Assembly (NCBI GenBank): GCA_024291935.2
Contig: CM044322.1
Span: forward strand, 28,209,405 to 28,273,404
DNA length: 64,000 nt
Origin: Okapia johnstoni
Taxonomy: Eukaryota > Chordata > Mammalia > Artiodactyla > Giraffidae
Direction: 5' to 3'
Of the stretch, positions 39,463-50,989 are shown piece after piece; positions within the stretch are counted from its first letter, which is position 1; every line of letters starts with the position of its first letter. A program made the translations under genes and the position numbers. Under the pieces are notes generated by a model. The model was given only the letters and a program-made list of their open reading frames with translations. It was not told the DNA's origin and searched no databases.

Positions 39463-39952
39463 AGGCTCCAAGTCCCAAGGCTGAGTTGGGGCGGGCGGCG
39501 CAGGGTGTACCAAGGCCAAGAATGATGTCTGGAGCCCCTCTGGGTGTGCTGGGTAGAGAGGAGGCAGGGGGCCCTGCTGGGAGTACTCATGGGTGGGGTA
39601 GGGTGCTCATGGGGGAGAAAGAGGGCGTCGACCATAGGTGTGGGAGGGCAGTGGGTGCTGGATGGAGGGTGATGGTCAGAAGGGCCTTTAGGATGGGAGA
39701 CGGCAGCTGGGGCTTCAGTGGCCAGTCCACCCTGGCCCAGAGGTGACTGCCAGCCAGGACCAGAGGGCTCTGGGTGTCCCCCCATTCCGTGAAGGAAGCA
39801 GGTGGTAGGCGAGAGGGTGGAGGTGAGCTCATCCCTTCTGGATGCAGGAAGGTAGGGGGCCTTGGATCTGAGGCTGGGGTGTGGTCAGCTCTGAGTAGGG
39901 GGTTGGCTGCCCCCAGGCTTCCTGGTGTGCTGGGCCTCTATCCTTGACCTGA

Positions 39953-40045
39953 GGCCTGGCTCATCCACCGGGGGTGCATTTCAGAGGCCTTCTATCCCCA
40001 TCCCCCAGGCCTGGCTTATCCCCGGGCTGCATTTCAGAGGCTGCT
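39953..40045 (+). repeat. Imperfect direct repeat, period about 55
   Basis: GGCCTGGCTCATCC at 39953 and GGCCTGGCTTATCC at 40008 are each followed by TGCATTTCAGAGGC. This is a two-copy diverged duplication about 400 bp beyond the MORN1 3' end. Confidence 0.7.
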
Positions 40046-40386
40046 GTAACATCTGAGAAGTGGTCCCTGCAGACAAGCCCTCTCAGTTCAATGTGTGACC
40101 CAGTCACCAGCCTGTGGCCTCTTGATTTCCCGTTTGGGAGCCGTCGCGGCCCCCAGCTTTGGGAAGACCCCTGAGGTGCCCTCCAGGGCAGGGATGGCAG
40201 GAAGCAGGTGCTGGCTGGCCTGGGCTCCCCCCGGGGAAAGCATGGATGGTGCAGCCGAGACAGCGGAGAAGGCACTGGTCACACCACCCGCCCAGCCTCA
40301 GGAGGCCCAGATGAGCCAGCATGGGTCTGGGTGTTCGGGCAGGGGCCGCGCCCTCTGGTTAGCACTCAGAAGTGGTTGTTGAGGAT

Positions 40387-40392
40387 TTTATT
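40387..40392 (-). terminator. MORN1: MORN1 poly(A) signal AATAAA
   Basis: TTTATT on the plus strand reads AATAAA on the minus strand, 31 nt past the MORN1 stop. Cleavage would fall near 40360-40375, giving a 3' UTR of only about 50-65 nt. Confidence 0.8.
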
Positions 40393-40423
40393 AAAGCCAG
40401 TGGCGGGAGTCTTGGACACTGCT

Positions 40424-40572
40424 CTAGCTCAAGGCTTCCAGGTCTTCTCTGGGGACATGGGGCTGTTGGCCTGCCCCCCTTGCCAAGACCCGAAGGTGTT
40501 TGAAGGCCGTGGGCAGCGTGTGGCCCAGGAACGGAGGGGTGGTCACGTCGCGAATCATGAGAACATACTCGC
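40424..40572 (-). CDS. MORN1: MORN1 terminal coding exon
   Basis: On the minus strand a TCTCTTGCAG acceptor opens GCGAGTATG, completing a glycine codon split after its first base. The exon codes GEYVLMIRDVTTPPFLG, then TAFKHLRVLA, and ends DLEALS and TAG at 40426-40424 (48 residues after the split glycine). This matches the C-terminal exon of human MORN1 as remembered (GEYVLMIRDVTTPPFLG, then PAFKHLRVVA). The bovid end appears about 15 residues shorter. MORN1 is a MORN-repeat protein of poorly known function; its repeats lie in upstream exons, beyond the right edge of the window. Gene order SKI then MORN1, convergent, matches human 1p36. No other MORN1 exon was recognised. Confidence 0.87.
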
Positions 40573-40869
40573 CTGCAAGAGACGGGCGCTTGGACTCAGC
40601 TCCTGCCACCCTCAGAGCCTCTGCTCCCACCCTCAGGGCCCCCGGCTTGGTGCCTGGCCTAGGGTGGCAGGCCTTTCTCTTCCTGGGGTGCTGGGGGTAC
40701 AATGTAAGTAAGTGCATTGGGGGTGAGTGAAGCCACCTCCCACCTCAGGACACAGGCCCAGTGATGGCTCCATGTCCTAGGGCGGAGTGGGGGCCACACC
40801 AGGGACGCAGACCAGCTCTGCAAGGTGGGCCGGGCTCAAGGCCTCCCCCCACACCACCAGTGGGGCTGT

Positions 40870-41180
40870 GTGGCTGAGGGCAGGGGTTCTTTTGAAAATA
40901 CTTTCCTATCTTTTTAGGAGAAATATAATTAACTTCCTCTAGAATGTTTTTAAAAATAATTAGCCTCTGAGGACATAGCTGTCTGGCTTGCTTTGTGGGA
41001 AGGGGTGGCTCTGGGGGTGGGGTGGGGGGCCACCCGCTGGGGGATGTGGGGAGAGAAGGAAGTACTTTTCCTCCATAGTCTGTAAACTGTCTGGAGAGCT
41101 TCAAAGTTGGAGAAACCATAAAAAAGAAAATAAGAAATAACAGAAAGTGAGGTTGCCGTGGAAACCGTCCTCTCCCGCCC
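40870..41180. promoter_or_regulatory. Candidate conserved element in MORN1 last intron
   Basis: Two AT-rich islands lie about 300 bp from the MORN1 exon. They include AGAAATATAATTAACTTCC, TTTTTAAAAATAATTAGCC and ACCATAAAAAAGAAAATAAG. Homeodomain-type ATTA cores are dense, and no repeat is recognised. Confidence 0.45.
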
Positions 41181-43669
41181 GAGCCCGCGGGGGCTGGCAC
41201 CGGAGCACGGAAAAAGCTCTCCGGGCTGGCCGGGGCTCCCATCAGGAATGCAGCCGCGGCCGAGGGGGGCGCGGGAGTCCGCTCCCACCGTCAGGGAACA
41301 TTCCAGCACCCGGGCCTGGAAAACAGGCTGCCTCCCTGGCTACCAGGCTGCCCTCCGACTCAGGCCAGCCTAGGGGCCCGTGGCCGCCCCGTGTTCCCTG
41401 GGGTGGACGAGAAAGGGCCTCTGGGGCTGGCAGGAATTTGCTCAGCCTTGAGTCAGTTCCTTCAGAAGAAACCACGGTTCTGGGGGGCCGGGGGGCTGGG
41501 AGGGGGCCCACATTCCGCAGTCGGGGCACTGGGCCTCCCTGGCCGGCCTGGAGGAAAACTGTGCATGGCAACGCAGAGTGTTTCCAAGCAGCCGGTTTCT
41601 AGGTGTTCCCGGGAACACGCAGCCACTCCAGCCGCGGCCGAGGGTGCCGACCGGTGTGGGAGCAGCCTCAGAGCCGAGCCCCAGCCCTCAGCTGACCTTG
41701 TTCCTGAGGCCGCCCTTCTCCCAGCAGATGGGAAAGGCCTGGCCGGGGGCCCCCTTGCCTGCCTCAGAAACCACCCGAGGCCTGGCCCCCACCGCCACGA
41801 CTGCCACGTGGTCCTGCCATGGGCCCGGCGCCCAGCCTGGCCTAGCCCAGCCTGACCCACGTTTCAGAGCCATCCACCTGGCTTCGCCCCTCACAGCCTG
41901 GACATCCACCCTATCCCCTGCCGGCCTCTCCCAGGTGGTGCACGCGGTGAGGGGGTGGGGGCAGCCTCTCGACCGCCTCCTCAGCATCCGGGGGTCCTAG
42001 GGTTCTGCTGGGGGTGACCTCGGTGCTGACCCTGTTGGCTGGTTGGTAGGTGTGTGTGGCTGTTGGGACAGCGAGTACCAGCCCAAAGGAAAGATGGGGT
42101 CACTGCCTGGAATCCCGGCCCTGGCCCACACAAGGGCCTTTGAGGCTGCAGTCAGCCAGCAGAGCTTGCTGACACTCATTGCTGCACGATGGGTCGGAGG
42201 ACCCGCACCTGGAGGCCTGCTGGCCTTCCAATCAGGACCCCAGAGACAGGAGCCAGGGTTTTTCACCTTGGCCAAGGGGACAGGAGGCGCCCTTGCCTGG
42301 CACATGCAGTCCTTTCTTTGAAGGGACCAAGACTTGGGAGGACCTTTGACCCGTCGGCACACCCTCCTCCCGCCCAGGCCCTCTTGGTGCTTCTTCAGAG
42401 GGCCCGGAGAGCATGGTTGGGGGCAGCTTCATGCACCCCAGGGCCTACCTGGAGCCCCGAAGCTGCCCTTTCTGACGATGTGCTCAGAGGTTGACACAAA
42501 GGGTCTGCTGGGTTGGTGGAGTTACAGCAGGGGATGCCCCACCTGGCCATGTTCGCCAGCTGCCTGCCTACCTGGGAAGGCCTCCACTGCCAGCTCCGCT
42601 GTGTCCACCCCATCAAGCCTGCAGGGAGAGAGGAGGAGGCTCTGAGTGCACAGCCCGGCCCCCAAGTCCGGGCCCCCGCATCCAGGCCTGAGGATGGCAG
42701 AGGCAGCAGGCTGGCCCTTGTGTGACCATCCTGTCCTCCCAGGCCCACTGCTGTCAGCTTCTCTTCGCTCTGCCTGCACCTGGCTGGGCCCTCAGCCCCT
42801 GAACCCCACCGTCTAATCCCAGACGTGCCCATGGATGGATGGATGGAGCTGGAGACGGACAAACCTGGTCCCATCCACCCCACGGGCGCTGTGCATGCAG
42901 AATCCAGGGGCGGCTCTGAGAAGTGGGCACCAGAGCTGCAGCGGGTCTCGTGGACATGTGGCATCTGTGTGGAGGGGACGTGAGAGCTGTGCTTATTTTC
43001 CAGCAGGAAGTGACAAGCGGCAGCCAGGACTCGGGGGGGGCGGTGGGGCCGTGGGGCACTGGCATCCCCTGCGTGAGGCGGGAGAGGAGAGGCAGCAGGT
43101 GAAGACAGGAGGGGCCTGGCCCACATGTCTGAGGGCTGGAGACCCTCACCTGTGGCTGCAGCTGCCACAGCTGTTCCCCCTGAGGCCCAGTCTCAGCGTG
43201 TCTGTCTCGACCACTCCAGCTTCCGCTCTGCTGTGTGACAGGCTCACCCTGCCTGCCCGCAGGGAAGGGTCATCTGCTCAGGAGGACCCAGCTGTGTCCC
43301 TGGCAAGGACTACCTGGTATTGTCTCCAGGGAAATGCAGGTTGCCCACACGGGGCCCTGTGCCCAGTTGAATTCTGGCCGCCCCCTCCGTTTCTCCTCTG
43401 GGTCACACCCTCAGGCCCCCCACACATCCTCGGGGGACAAGGGAGCCAGTGACGCGTGGATGGCCACCCCAGATCCTCTCTGGGAGGCAGAGTACGAGGT
43501 GCGAATTATCCTGAATTATTTGCCCTGAATTATCCTCCAAAGGGACCTGGGGGAACCAGGCGACGCCCACCCCTGTCCTCCTTGGCCAGCGGTTTCCTGT
43601 CCTCAGAGCCCAGGGGGGCTCCTTGCGCAGGTTTGGTGACCCACCAGGTTCTGACCCCTTGCCAAGCTT

Positions 43670-43990
43670 CGATACCACATGCATGGCTTGGGTGATAAAA
43701 AATTAAAGACAAAAGATTTCAAAATTATTTCATTTTGAGTAGGGGAAAATGGGCCTTGGCTTGGACCCAGGAGCCACGTTAAAGATTTTGAAGTGCGGGT
43801 AAGGAGGGGAGGTGGATAAATAATTCAGCTCTAAGAATAACCAGAGCCTGTCAGGCTGCCAGCTTTAAGAGAAATAAACTGGGTTACAAGAATCCTGAGA
43901 GTTTTTACAGAACCCCCAGGGCTTCAAGAAAACAGAGGCAGAGTCAGGAAGGAGCTGTGGGAGGTGCAGGTTAACTGACGGTTCTGGTGG
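43670..43990. promoter_or_regulatory. Candidate conserved element in MORN1 last intron
   Basis: AT-rich non-repetitive island with GATAAAAAATTAAAGAC, ATTTCAAAATTATTTC, GGATAAATAATTCAGCTC and GAGAAATAAACTGGG. The flanks are GC-rich. Confidence 0.45.
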
Positions 43991-44269
43991 ACCCTTGGGC
44001 GCAGCTGCAGCCTGGGCAGTGTGTGAGGTGGCGGTTCTGTCTGGGCCCAGAAGTGCCAACCGGGCCCCCCTGGTATACACAGCACTGGAACCAGGAGGGC
44101 TTGGAGCTGGGACACTTAACGGGCTGCCTCTCAGACTCCACCTGGACCCCAGGTCGGTGGGAAAGCACATGGGGGAGACCCGTGACTCGGGTTTGGGTGG
44201 GGTGGGGAGGGATGTGGGAGGGACTGGGTGTACCCCAAGGTCCTGCAGTCCCCTGCCCTGGGGTTAGAG

Positions 44270-45230
44270 TCTTTGTGCTCCTGTCTCTTGTGCTTGGGGT
44301 TCTTCATTGTCTGGTACCTGTGGGTTCATAGTTGTCATCGAATTTGAAAAACGTTTGGCCATTATTTCTTCAAATATTTTTTCTGTCTCCTCCTCACCGC
44401 ATTGCTTTGGAAGCTCTGATTTTTCTATTTGGCTTCTTGAAGTCATCTCAGGGTTCAGTAAGCAGGATTGGCTTACTGTGTCTGGTCATGTCTTTCTCTC
44501 TGGGTTTCACTTTGGATCCACTTGGCCTCTTTACAGCTGTTACCCCTCGATTTTGCAGTTTCAACCTCTGGACGTTTGATTCAGTCTTTTCATACCTTCC
44601 ATGTCCTGTCTAGTTATCACCTGTCCAACGTCCTTGTCTACAGATTCTTTCAGCTCTGTCATTCAGGATCAGTTTTGATTGATGGTTTTTCTCTCATTAT
44701 GGGGCCTGCCTTCCTGCATTCCCTGCATGCCTGGTGATCTTTGAAAAGATGCCAGACACTGGGGTTACCATCTTGCAGGCTGGATACTTTGTATTCTTGT
44801 ACATATCCTCGATGCTGTTACACTGCTTAAAAACAGTTTGATTCTTGTGGGTCTTTCTTTGAAGGTTCAGTGGGGTTTAAGGTAGGACCCTTGTGAGTAT
44901 TATGCCGACACTCAGTGAATTCAGCCTGGCTGTCAGAATGAGTCCCCACTTTTCACAACTTGCTTGAGCTCTGGGCATGACTCCCTTTGACCCTCTTGGT
45001 GGGTCTTTCCTGGCCTCTGGCACGATCGATCTGTGCTCTGAAGACTCCAGGGCTCCCTCCTCTCCAGGGCTCCTGTCCAGCGAACTCTCACTGCCTTGGC
45101 TTTCCAGGCCTCCCACTCTGTGTCTCCCCTCGGGGGCACTCCTGAACCTGCCTGAGTCCCCTTCCTGTGCCACAGTTGGAGACTCTGGGGGCAGCATGCT
45201 GGGGGCTCTTGGGCTCACTGTGATGGATCC
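44270..45230. mobile_element. Old L1-type LINE 3' remnant
   Basis: The text TTTGAAAAACGTTTGGCC, then ATTATTTCTTCAAATATTTT, ATGCCAGACACTGGGG and TTTGTATTCTTGTACATATC follows the 3' region of old mammalian L1 (L1M/HAL1-like) elements. It is interrupted and diverged, with no intact frame. Confidence 0.6.
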
Positions 45231-47094
45231 CCACCCTTCAACATAGGACGTGAAATGTCTCCAGCTCTGTTGTATATCTTGTCCAGTTAATTACACGTCT
45301 CCTTGTGGGAGAGCAAGTCCGGCCCCTTGCGATCCACTTTGGCTGGAAGCAGAAGCCTGAACAGACCAAACCGAGGCTTGGCACCCAGAGAGCCCCGGCT
45401 CGTCTCCCAGTGACCCACCCTGAAGGGTGGGACTCCTTGGCACAGGGCAGCCTCCAACTCCTGCCCCTTCACCCTGAGCCTGCTGTGTGGGGTTTGTCCT
45501 TAAAGGCCCCTCAGTGGCATCTCTATCTGATGGACATGTCCCTGTGAGATGATGCTTGTAGTGAAGCCCCTGGTGGCCCTCCAGCCCCCCACGAGGCCTG
45601 GAGTCCTTGCCCTCTGCCAGTCCACCAGCTGTCTCCTGGCCTTGCCTTTCCCTTCCGGAGGCCCAGAGAGCATCCTTCTGGAGCTGGCGCTACACAGGAC
45701 TGCACTGGGGTCACAGAGGCCCCAGGAGTCTGCCCTGGGTCCTGTCCACGGAAATGACCACAAGCATGTCTGTCCCCCAGCAGAGCCGTTGCCAAGGCGA
45801 TGCCCACTGATCCTGGGCACAGCGTGGGAGGCACAGCCAAGCTCCATGTTCTGTGGCTTCTCAGTGCTTTTTCTCATGTCTCAGGTTGGGATAGCCAATG
45901 GGTAGAGGTGAGAAAAGGGCCCTGACTGGATAAGAAGCTTGAGGCTGGTTGGCCAGACCCTGGCGAGTGGGGCACCTGCACACACCTCATTCTTTTGCTG
46001 GAGCAGCTGAGTGGAGGCAGGAGGTGGGGGAGCAGGCAATGGGCTTCCCCGGCCAGGTGTACCGAGGGCAGTGGCAAAGTGGTTCATGTTCTGGGGAGAC
46101 TGGTTCCCTAGTGGGTCAGGGGTTCCCAGTGGCCCTGTCTACCACAGACCCACAGGGCAGGGGGCTTGGGGCATGGGTTCTGGCCCTAACCCTCATGACT
46201 GTCAGTTTTCCAAGCTCTGAAATGGACACGTAGGCAGGGCACTGGGTGTGGATCCCCAGACCTGATCTGGCCATGGCAACCAGTCTGAGGCTGACCAGCT
46301 GCAAGAGGGTGGGGGCCCCTTCCTGCGGCCTGGTCAGGGGACATCCCTGGGCACTCTGGGTTGAGTCCAGACCCTGGCAGTGATGGTGGTGGGTGGGAAG
46401 GATCAAACTGGCGCTCATGGGAGCCCAGTCAAGACATGAATCAGGGAAATGGTTGCCCTGATGGTCTGCAGCTCACGGGGGCCGTGGACCCAGGGCTGCT
46501 GTGGCCCCCACTGAGAACCTGTAAGAAACTTCCAAAATTGGAAGTCAGATAAATTGCAGCATTGCAGCTGACCCTGATTTGGGGCCAAGCTGGAAACTGT
46601 CACTGCCTCCTGAGGGCCCCCGAGAAACAGGAGCCGCAGGCCATGAGCTCTGAGCTCTGGCCCAGGCGCAGGCCTGGTGTCTGGCCCAGCTCTTCTCCCA
46701 GGGAGCTTGGCCTCATCTGCAGAGGCTCTTGTGTCCCACGGGGCACCTGCTGGTACTCAGCTCTGGGCCCTGGACAGTCTCCAAGGTACTTTCTGTTTGG
46801 GGGTGCCTGCCTGCTGCAGGGGTCCTCTCCTGGGGGAACTATGGGTTGTACCTGGCAGGAGGTGTGTGAAGGGTTAAGGGCGCTGCCCGGCCTCCAGCTT
46901 CTCCATCTGCTGCGGGAGTGATTGAGAGTGATTCTTCCAGGCCTGCGTCAGGCGGGAAACATCCTGCCCTGCTGGGCGGGGGGTGGTCGGGGCGCCAGAG
47001 CCACACAGCCTGGCCAGCTGTTCCCACCCAGCCCCCACACCTGCTCTGGTTTGTTATTCCCGCTCAGACAAGGCTCACTTTTCAGTCTTTGAAA

Positions 47095-47302
47095 GTCTCT
47101 AATGGCGGTGCAGTGGTAAAGAACCTGCCTGCCCATGCAGGAGACGTGGGTTCGATCCCTAGATCAGGAAGATCCCCTAAAGAAGGAAATGGCAACCCAC
47201 TCCAGTATTGTTGCTTGAGAAATCCCATGGACAGAGGAGCCTGGCAGGCTACAATCCATGGGTTCGCAAATAGTCAGACACGACTGAGCAACTAAACAAC
47301 AG
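47095..47302 (+). mobile_element. Bov-tA-type SINE
   Basis: Full-length-looking element. It runs from AATGGCGGTGCAGTGGTAAA through GAGACGTGGGTTCGATCCCT (tRNA-derived B-box region) and CACTCCAGTATTGTTGCTTG to the BovB-type tail CAGACACGACTGAGCAAC. Confidence 0.93.
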
Positions 47303-47505
47303 AAAGAAGAACTTTCTGTTTCTCTCATTTTCCATGAACACCCACCCGGAGGCTCTCCTAACTGGGGTGGGGCTGGGGTGGGGAAGAGGGCCTGTGGACT
47401 TTGCCCTGGTCCTCATGTGGGGATTCTTAGCATCATTTGAGATTCAGTTCTAGAGCATTTGCCTGCACACCCCAGGGCTGAGCTCTGAGTAGGACAGAGT
47501 GGGCA

Positions 47506-48004
47506 GTTTGTTGTTGTTGTCATTAAGTCGTGTCTGACTCTTTGTGACCCTATGGACTGCAGTACACCAGGTTCCCTGTCCTTCACTATCACCCAGGGTT
47601 TGCTCAAACTCATGTCCATTGAGTCGAAAATGCCATCCAACCTCTGTTGCCCCCTCAACTCCTGCCCTCAATCTTTCCCAGCATCAGGGTCTTTTCCAAT
47701 AAGTCGGCTCTGCATCAGGTGGCCAAAGTATTGGAGCTTCAGCTTCATCATTAGTCCTTTCAATGAATATTCAGGGTTGATTTCCTTTAGTATTGACTGG
47801 TTTGATTTCCTTGCTGTTCAAGGGACTCTCAAGAGTCTTTTTCAGCACCACAGTTCAAAAGCCTCAATTCTTTGGCGCTCAACCTTCTTTATGGTCCAAC
47901 TCTCACATCTGTTCGTGACTCCTGGAAAAACCATAGTTTTGACTACAGGGACTTTTGTCGGCAAAGTGATGTCTCTGCTTTTTAATATGCTGTCTAGGCT
48001 GGTC
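47506..48004 (-). mobile_element. BovB (RTE) LINE 3' end
   Basis: Minus-orientation BovB tail: TGTCTGACTCTTTGTGACCC, ACTCATGTCCATTGAGTCGA, CAGGTGGCCAAAGTATTGGA, TCTTTTTCAGCACCACAGTT and TTTTTAATATGCTGTCTAGG. About 500 bp survives with moderate divergence. Confidence 0.93.
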
Positions 48005-48409
48005 AGGGTGCCCAGAATTGGCTCCCAGAAGCAGAGGGTGCCAAGAGAGGCCTGGGGGCTGAGGGAGGCAGGCAGCCCCTGGCCTGTGGCCGTGGGGGGA
48101 GTTGCCCGTTCACTTAGTCATGGGGGCTGAGGTGGGCCCCATTCCTATCCCATGGCTGGGGGTGCATGTCTCTCATGTCTGCTCACCAGGCCTGCCCCAC
48201 TGGGCCCAGTGCACCGGGGAGGGGGTGCTGACGCTCAAGACAGGACTCGTGGACCCTGGTAGCCCCAGGGCTGTCTGGGACTTGGCAGGCAGGGGCACGG
48301 CAGGCAGGACACAGGCTCAGGGCAGGTAGCCTTTCAGGGGGACGAGAGCCTGTCCTAGGTGCTCGGCGGTCACGGCAACCCTGTGTGGAGGTGGGGCTCG
48401 TGGGCCTCA

Positions 48410-48860
48410 GGCATCAACTATCTGTTCAAGTAAAAAATTGTCTCCATCTGTGTTGGCTAATGACTGATTAAATGACTAATCACGGAAGTCTTAATTAAAC
48501 CCATTTTTCTCCCAGCCAGTGTGGGAGGGGCCCTGTTCGCAGCATGTGTTAGGCTCTGGCCTGTCCTCCAAGGAGCAGTTACGGGCAAGGTCAGTGCAGT
48601 CACTGCACTGACGGGGCTGCAGGCGTGTCTTCCTGTGGCGGAGCCGGTGTTCAGGATTTCGGGGAGGATGTGGCCGGAGCCACGCACTGTGCGTTTTGAC
48701 GGGAGTCCCCTGTGTGGCCGGGCAGGCTCAAGGCCACGGTTCTGAAATGGAGTCGGTCTTTTGCAGTGATCGGACACAGTCTCACATCAGTCAGGAACTG
48801 CCAGGGCTCTGTGTCATGCTGTGAAATTCCGTAACATGCCAGGAATGTCTCCACAGGAAT
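48410..48860. promoter_or_regulatory. Candidate conserved element with clustered homeodomain cores
   Basis: The core at 48420-48520 packs GGCTAATGACTGATTAAATG, ACTAATCACGGAAG and CTTAATTAAACCC. These are several ATTA/TAAT cores, one resembling a PBX/HOX composite. The following 300 bp stays non-repetitive with unusual CpG content for an intron. Enhancer function is inferred. Confidence 0.5.
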
Positions 48861-49092
48861 GCGGCGGGGCCGGCGGCGTCCCAGGGGAGGAGGAGGTCAG
48901 GGTGGCCACACCTATCTGCCCCTGGACTTGGGAGTACCTGGGCACCCCTTCTCCGAACTTGGGGCACTCACCCCAAGACCAAACATTCTGTCTGTGGAGG
49001 GGCAGGGGTCTGGTGGGCCACCAGCTCGGCTCTGGGAAGGCCCAGACCCCTAGGCCAAGGGTGCTAGTCTGCCCAGTGGACCCTTTCCTCCA

Positions 49093-49260
49093 CTGTGTTG
49101 AGGGAGCATGAAGGTAGTTTAATTAGACTTGAACATTGTGACAAAAGGCCAGAAGTTCCTCCTGAAGGTGCCCCCTCATTGTGTGAAATAAAGACCCACT
49201 CGGCCCTGAAGTTGGGGGCCCGTGTCTTGCCAGACCTTGGGATGAAGAGACATTGTTTCA
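49093..49260 (+). mobile_element. Possible degenerate LTR-like piece (very uncertain)
   Basis: TGTGAAATAAAGACCC (AATAAA) is followed about 30 nt later by TGGGGGCCCGT at 49213-49223, which resembles the start of a proline-tRNA primer site. No inverted terminal pair or internal retroviral sequence was found. It may equally be unique DNA. Confidence 0.15.
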
Positions 49261-49692
49261 ACCCTTCCTGTTCTTGGAGCCCCTTGACGACGACGATGGG
49301 CAAAGCTAACACGTGACCATGTGAGGTGTCCTGTGGCTCTGGGGGGTCACCAGGTGAGGACACACGTGGGCCCTGGGGCAGCAGGGCAGGGAAGGCGGCG
49401 ACTGAATGTGGGGCCATGCAGGCTGTGGGCCGCTGGAGACTGCTCTGAGGGTCAGGTGGCCCCGGGGCCTCAAGGTCGGCCTGTCCTAGGCCCAGCCCCA
49501 CAGTTGGCCGCCTGGGCCCCTTCCTTGGTCACCAGAAGCTGAGGAACAGCTGGCCTGCCCTTGATCTCCTCCTGGGCCACCTAGGGGCTGGGGGGCAACA
49601 CCTGAATTCAGCAGCTTCTTCCACCCCTTCCTGGACCTTGGGATCTGACACCAAGAGGCCAAAACCATGGGCCAGCCTGGAGGCTCCAGGGT

Positions 49693-49780
49693 CATGGCCA
49701 AACTCGGGCCCATGGACGGAGCACGGACAAACTCAGGCCCGTGGACGGGGCATGGACAAACTCGGGCCCTGTGGGCGGGA
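49693..49780 (+). repeat. Tandem repeat 3 x 29 bp
   Basis: Units start at 49693, 49722 and 49751. Each contains GG(A/C)CAAACTC(G/A)GGCCC and GTGGACGGGG-like ends. Confidence 0.85.
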
Positions 49781-49983
49781 TTTTCGGGAAAACGGAAGGA
49801 TTTTGAGTGCCAGCTGCTGCATGCTCGCTGACCAGACATCAGGGGTGGGCTGGGCTGTGCCCTGCTGGGCACTTCGCGCTCCTGTCTCGCTCCTTGAAGG
49901 TGGTCAGGAGGACTGTCCCTGTGCCCCATCAGGTCATGGGGGACATCTGTGCAAACATCCTGCCCCCGGTGGGGGTGGGCATC

Positions 49984-50206
49984 GGTATGTGCTAAGTTGC
50001 TTCAGTCGTGTCTCACTCTTTGCGACCCCAAGGACTATAACCCACCAGGCTCCTCTGTCCATGGGATCCTCCAGGCAAGAATACTGCAGTGGGTTGCCAT
50101 TTCCTTCTCCAGGGGATCTTCCTGATCCAGGGATTGAACCCACGTTCTCCTGCATCTCTGGCATTGCAAACAGATTCTTTACCGCTGAGCCACTGGGGAA
50201 GTCCCA
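49984..50206 (-). mobile_element. Bov-tA-type SINE
   Basis: Complete-looking minus-orientation element: TGCTAAGTTGCTTCAGTCGT, TCCAGGCAAGAATACTGCAG, TTGAACCCACGTTCTCCTGC and GATTCTTTACCGCTGAGCCA, ending GGGGAAGTCCC. Confidence 0.94.
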
Positions 50207-50989
50207 GCAGGCCCAGCTGAAACCAAGTGTCCACAACCTCACAAGGATTCTCAGTGCAAACCAGGTGCTTCTCATTTGCCTGAGCCAGTTGCTGGAAAGG
50301 ATGGATTTCTTAGAAAACCTAAAGGTGGGCCTTTAGGGTCCAGAGCCAGGTTTGGATGCTAGTGCGAGGCGCTGGTGCCTGAACATGCGTGAGGAAGTAG
50401 TGGCGGGGACGGTGGATCAGGAGGCCCTGGGGGCCTCGGGCAGGCTCCCTACCTCTTCTCTGGGTGGGAGCTTTGGACATACAGACACCCATCGGGGTGG
50501 GGGCTCAGGGGCACAGAGCTGGGCCTGGATTCAGGAGGTCTGGAGACCAGTGCCCACAGGAAGGAAAGGAGCTCACGGCTGCAAAAGCCTGGCCTGGGGC
50601 CTTGGAGGCAGGCTCAGGCTGGGTAAGAGGGCTTGGACCGGGGCACTGTGGTCAGGCCAGGGTTGCCTGTCCACGCTGGCTTGTGTCTTTAACCAAGGTA
50701 ACTCCAGGCCCATGGGGAGCTCTGTACACGGACACCTGTCTGTCCACAGCCAGCATGGCCGGGGGGCGGGGGTGAGCTTTGGGAGCTTTGGGAGAATATC
50801 TCCCCAGGGTTTCTGTATTTGGAGCACAAGCTCAGAGGGGCGCCCCGAGGAGAACGGGCCAGCCTGCCCCTCTGGCCAAGATGAGGGAATGCGGCAGAGC
50901 ACAGGGCACACACATCCTCTGCCATGGTCCTGGCCTGGGTGAGGACACTGCATTTCAAGAGCTCGGAGAGCCCTTGGCAGAGCGGACGG

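Larger units (their letters stand above)
27736..40360. other. SKI-MORN1 intergenic interval
   Basis: Tail-to-tail interval between the SKI poly(A) site and the MORN1 poly(A) signal. From 27.7 to 32.3 kb and from 34.4 to 38.2 kb it is GC-rich and contains no gene I recognise. The CpG island, MEF2-type site, SINEs, L2 fragment and short tandem repeats are listed separately. The 313-aa open frame starting near 38.8 kb runs through a SINE and is not a gene. Confidence 0.75.

Noticed and set aside
38805..39746. 313-residue open frame on the plus strand
   Set aside because: It begins inside a minus-strand Bov-tA SINE and continues through GC-rich intergenic DNA. No domain, no splice context and low-complexity composition.
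47095..47200. tRNA-like A/B-box sequence
   Set aside because: It is the tRNA-derived head of a Bov-tA SINE, not a functional tRNA gene. The same applies at 1-60, 50150-50206 and 59704-59780.
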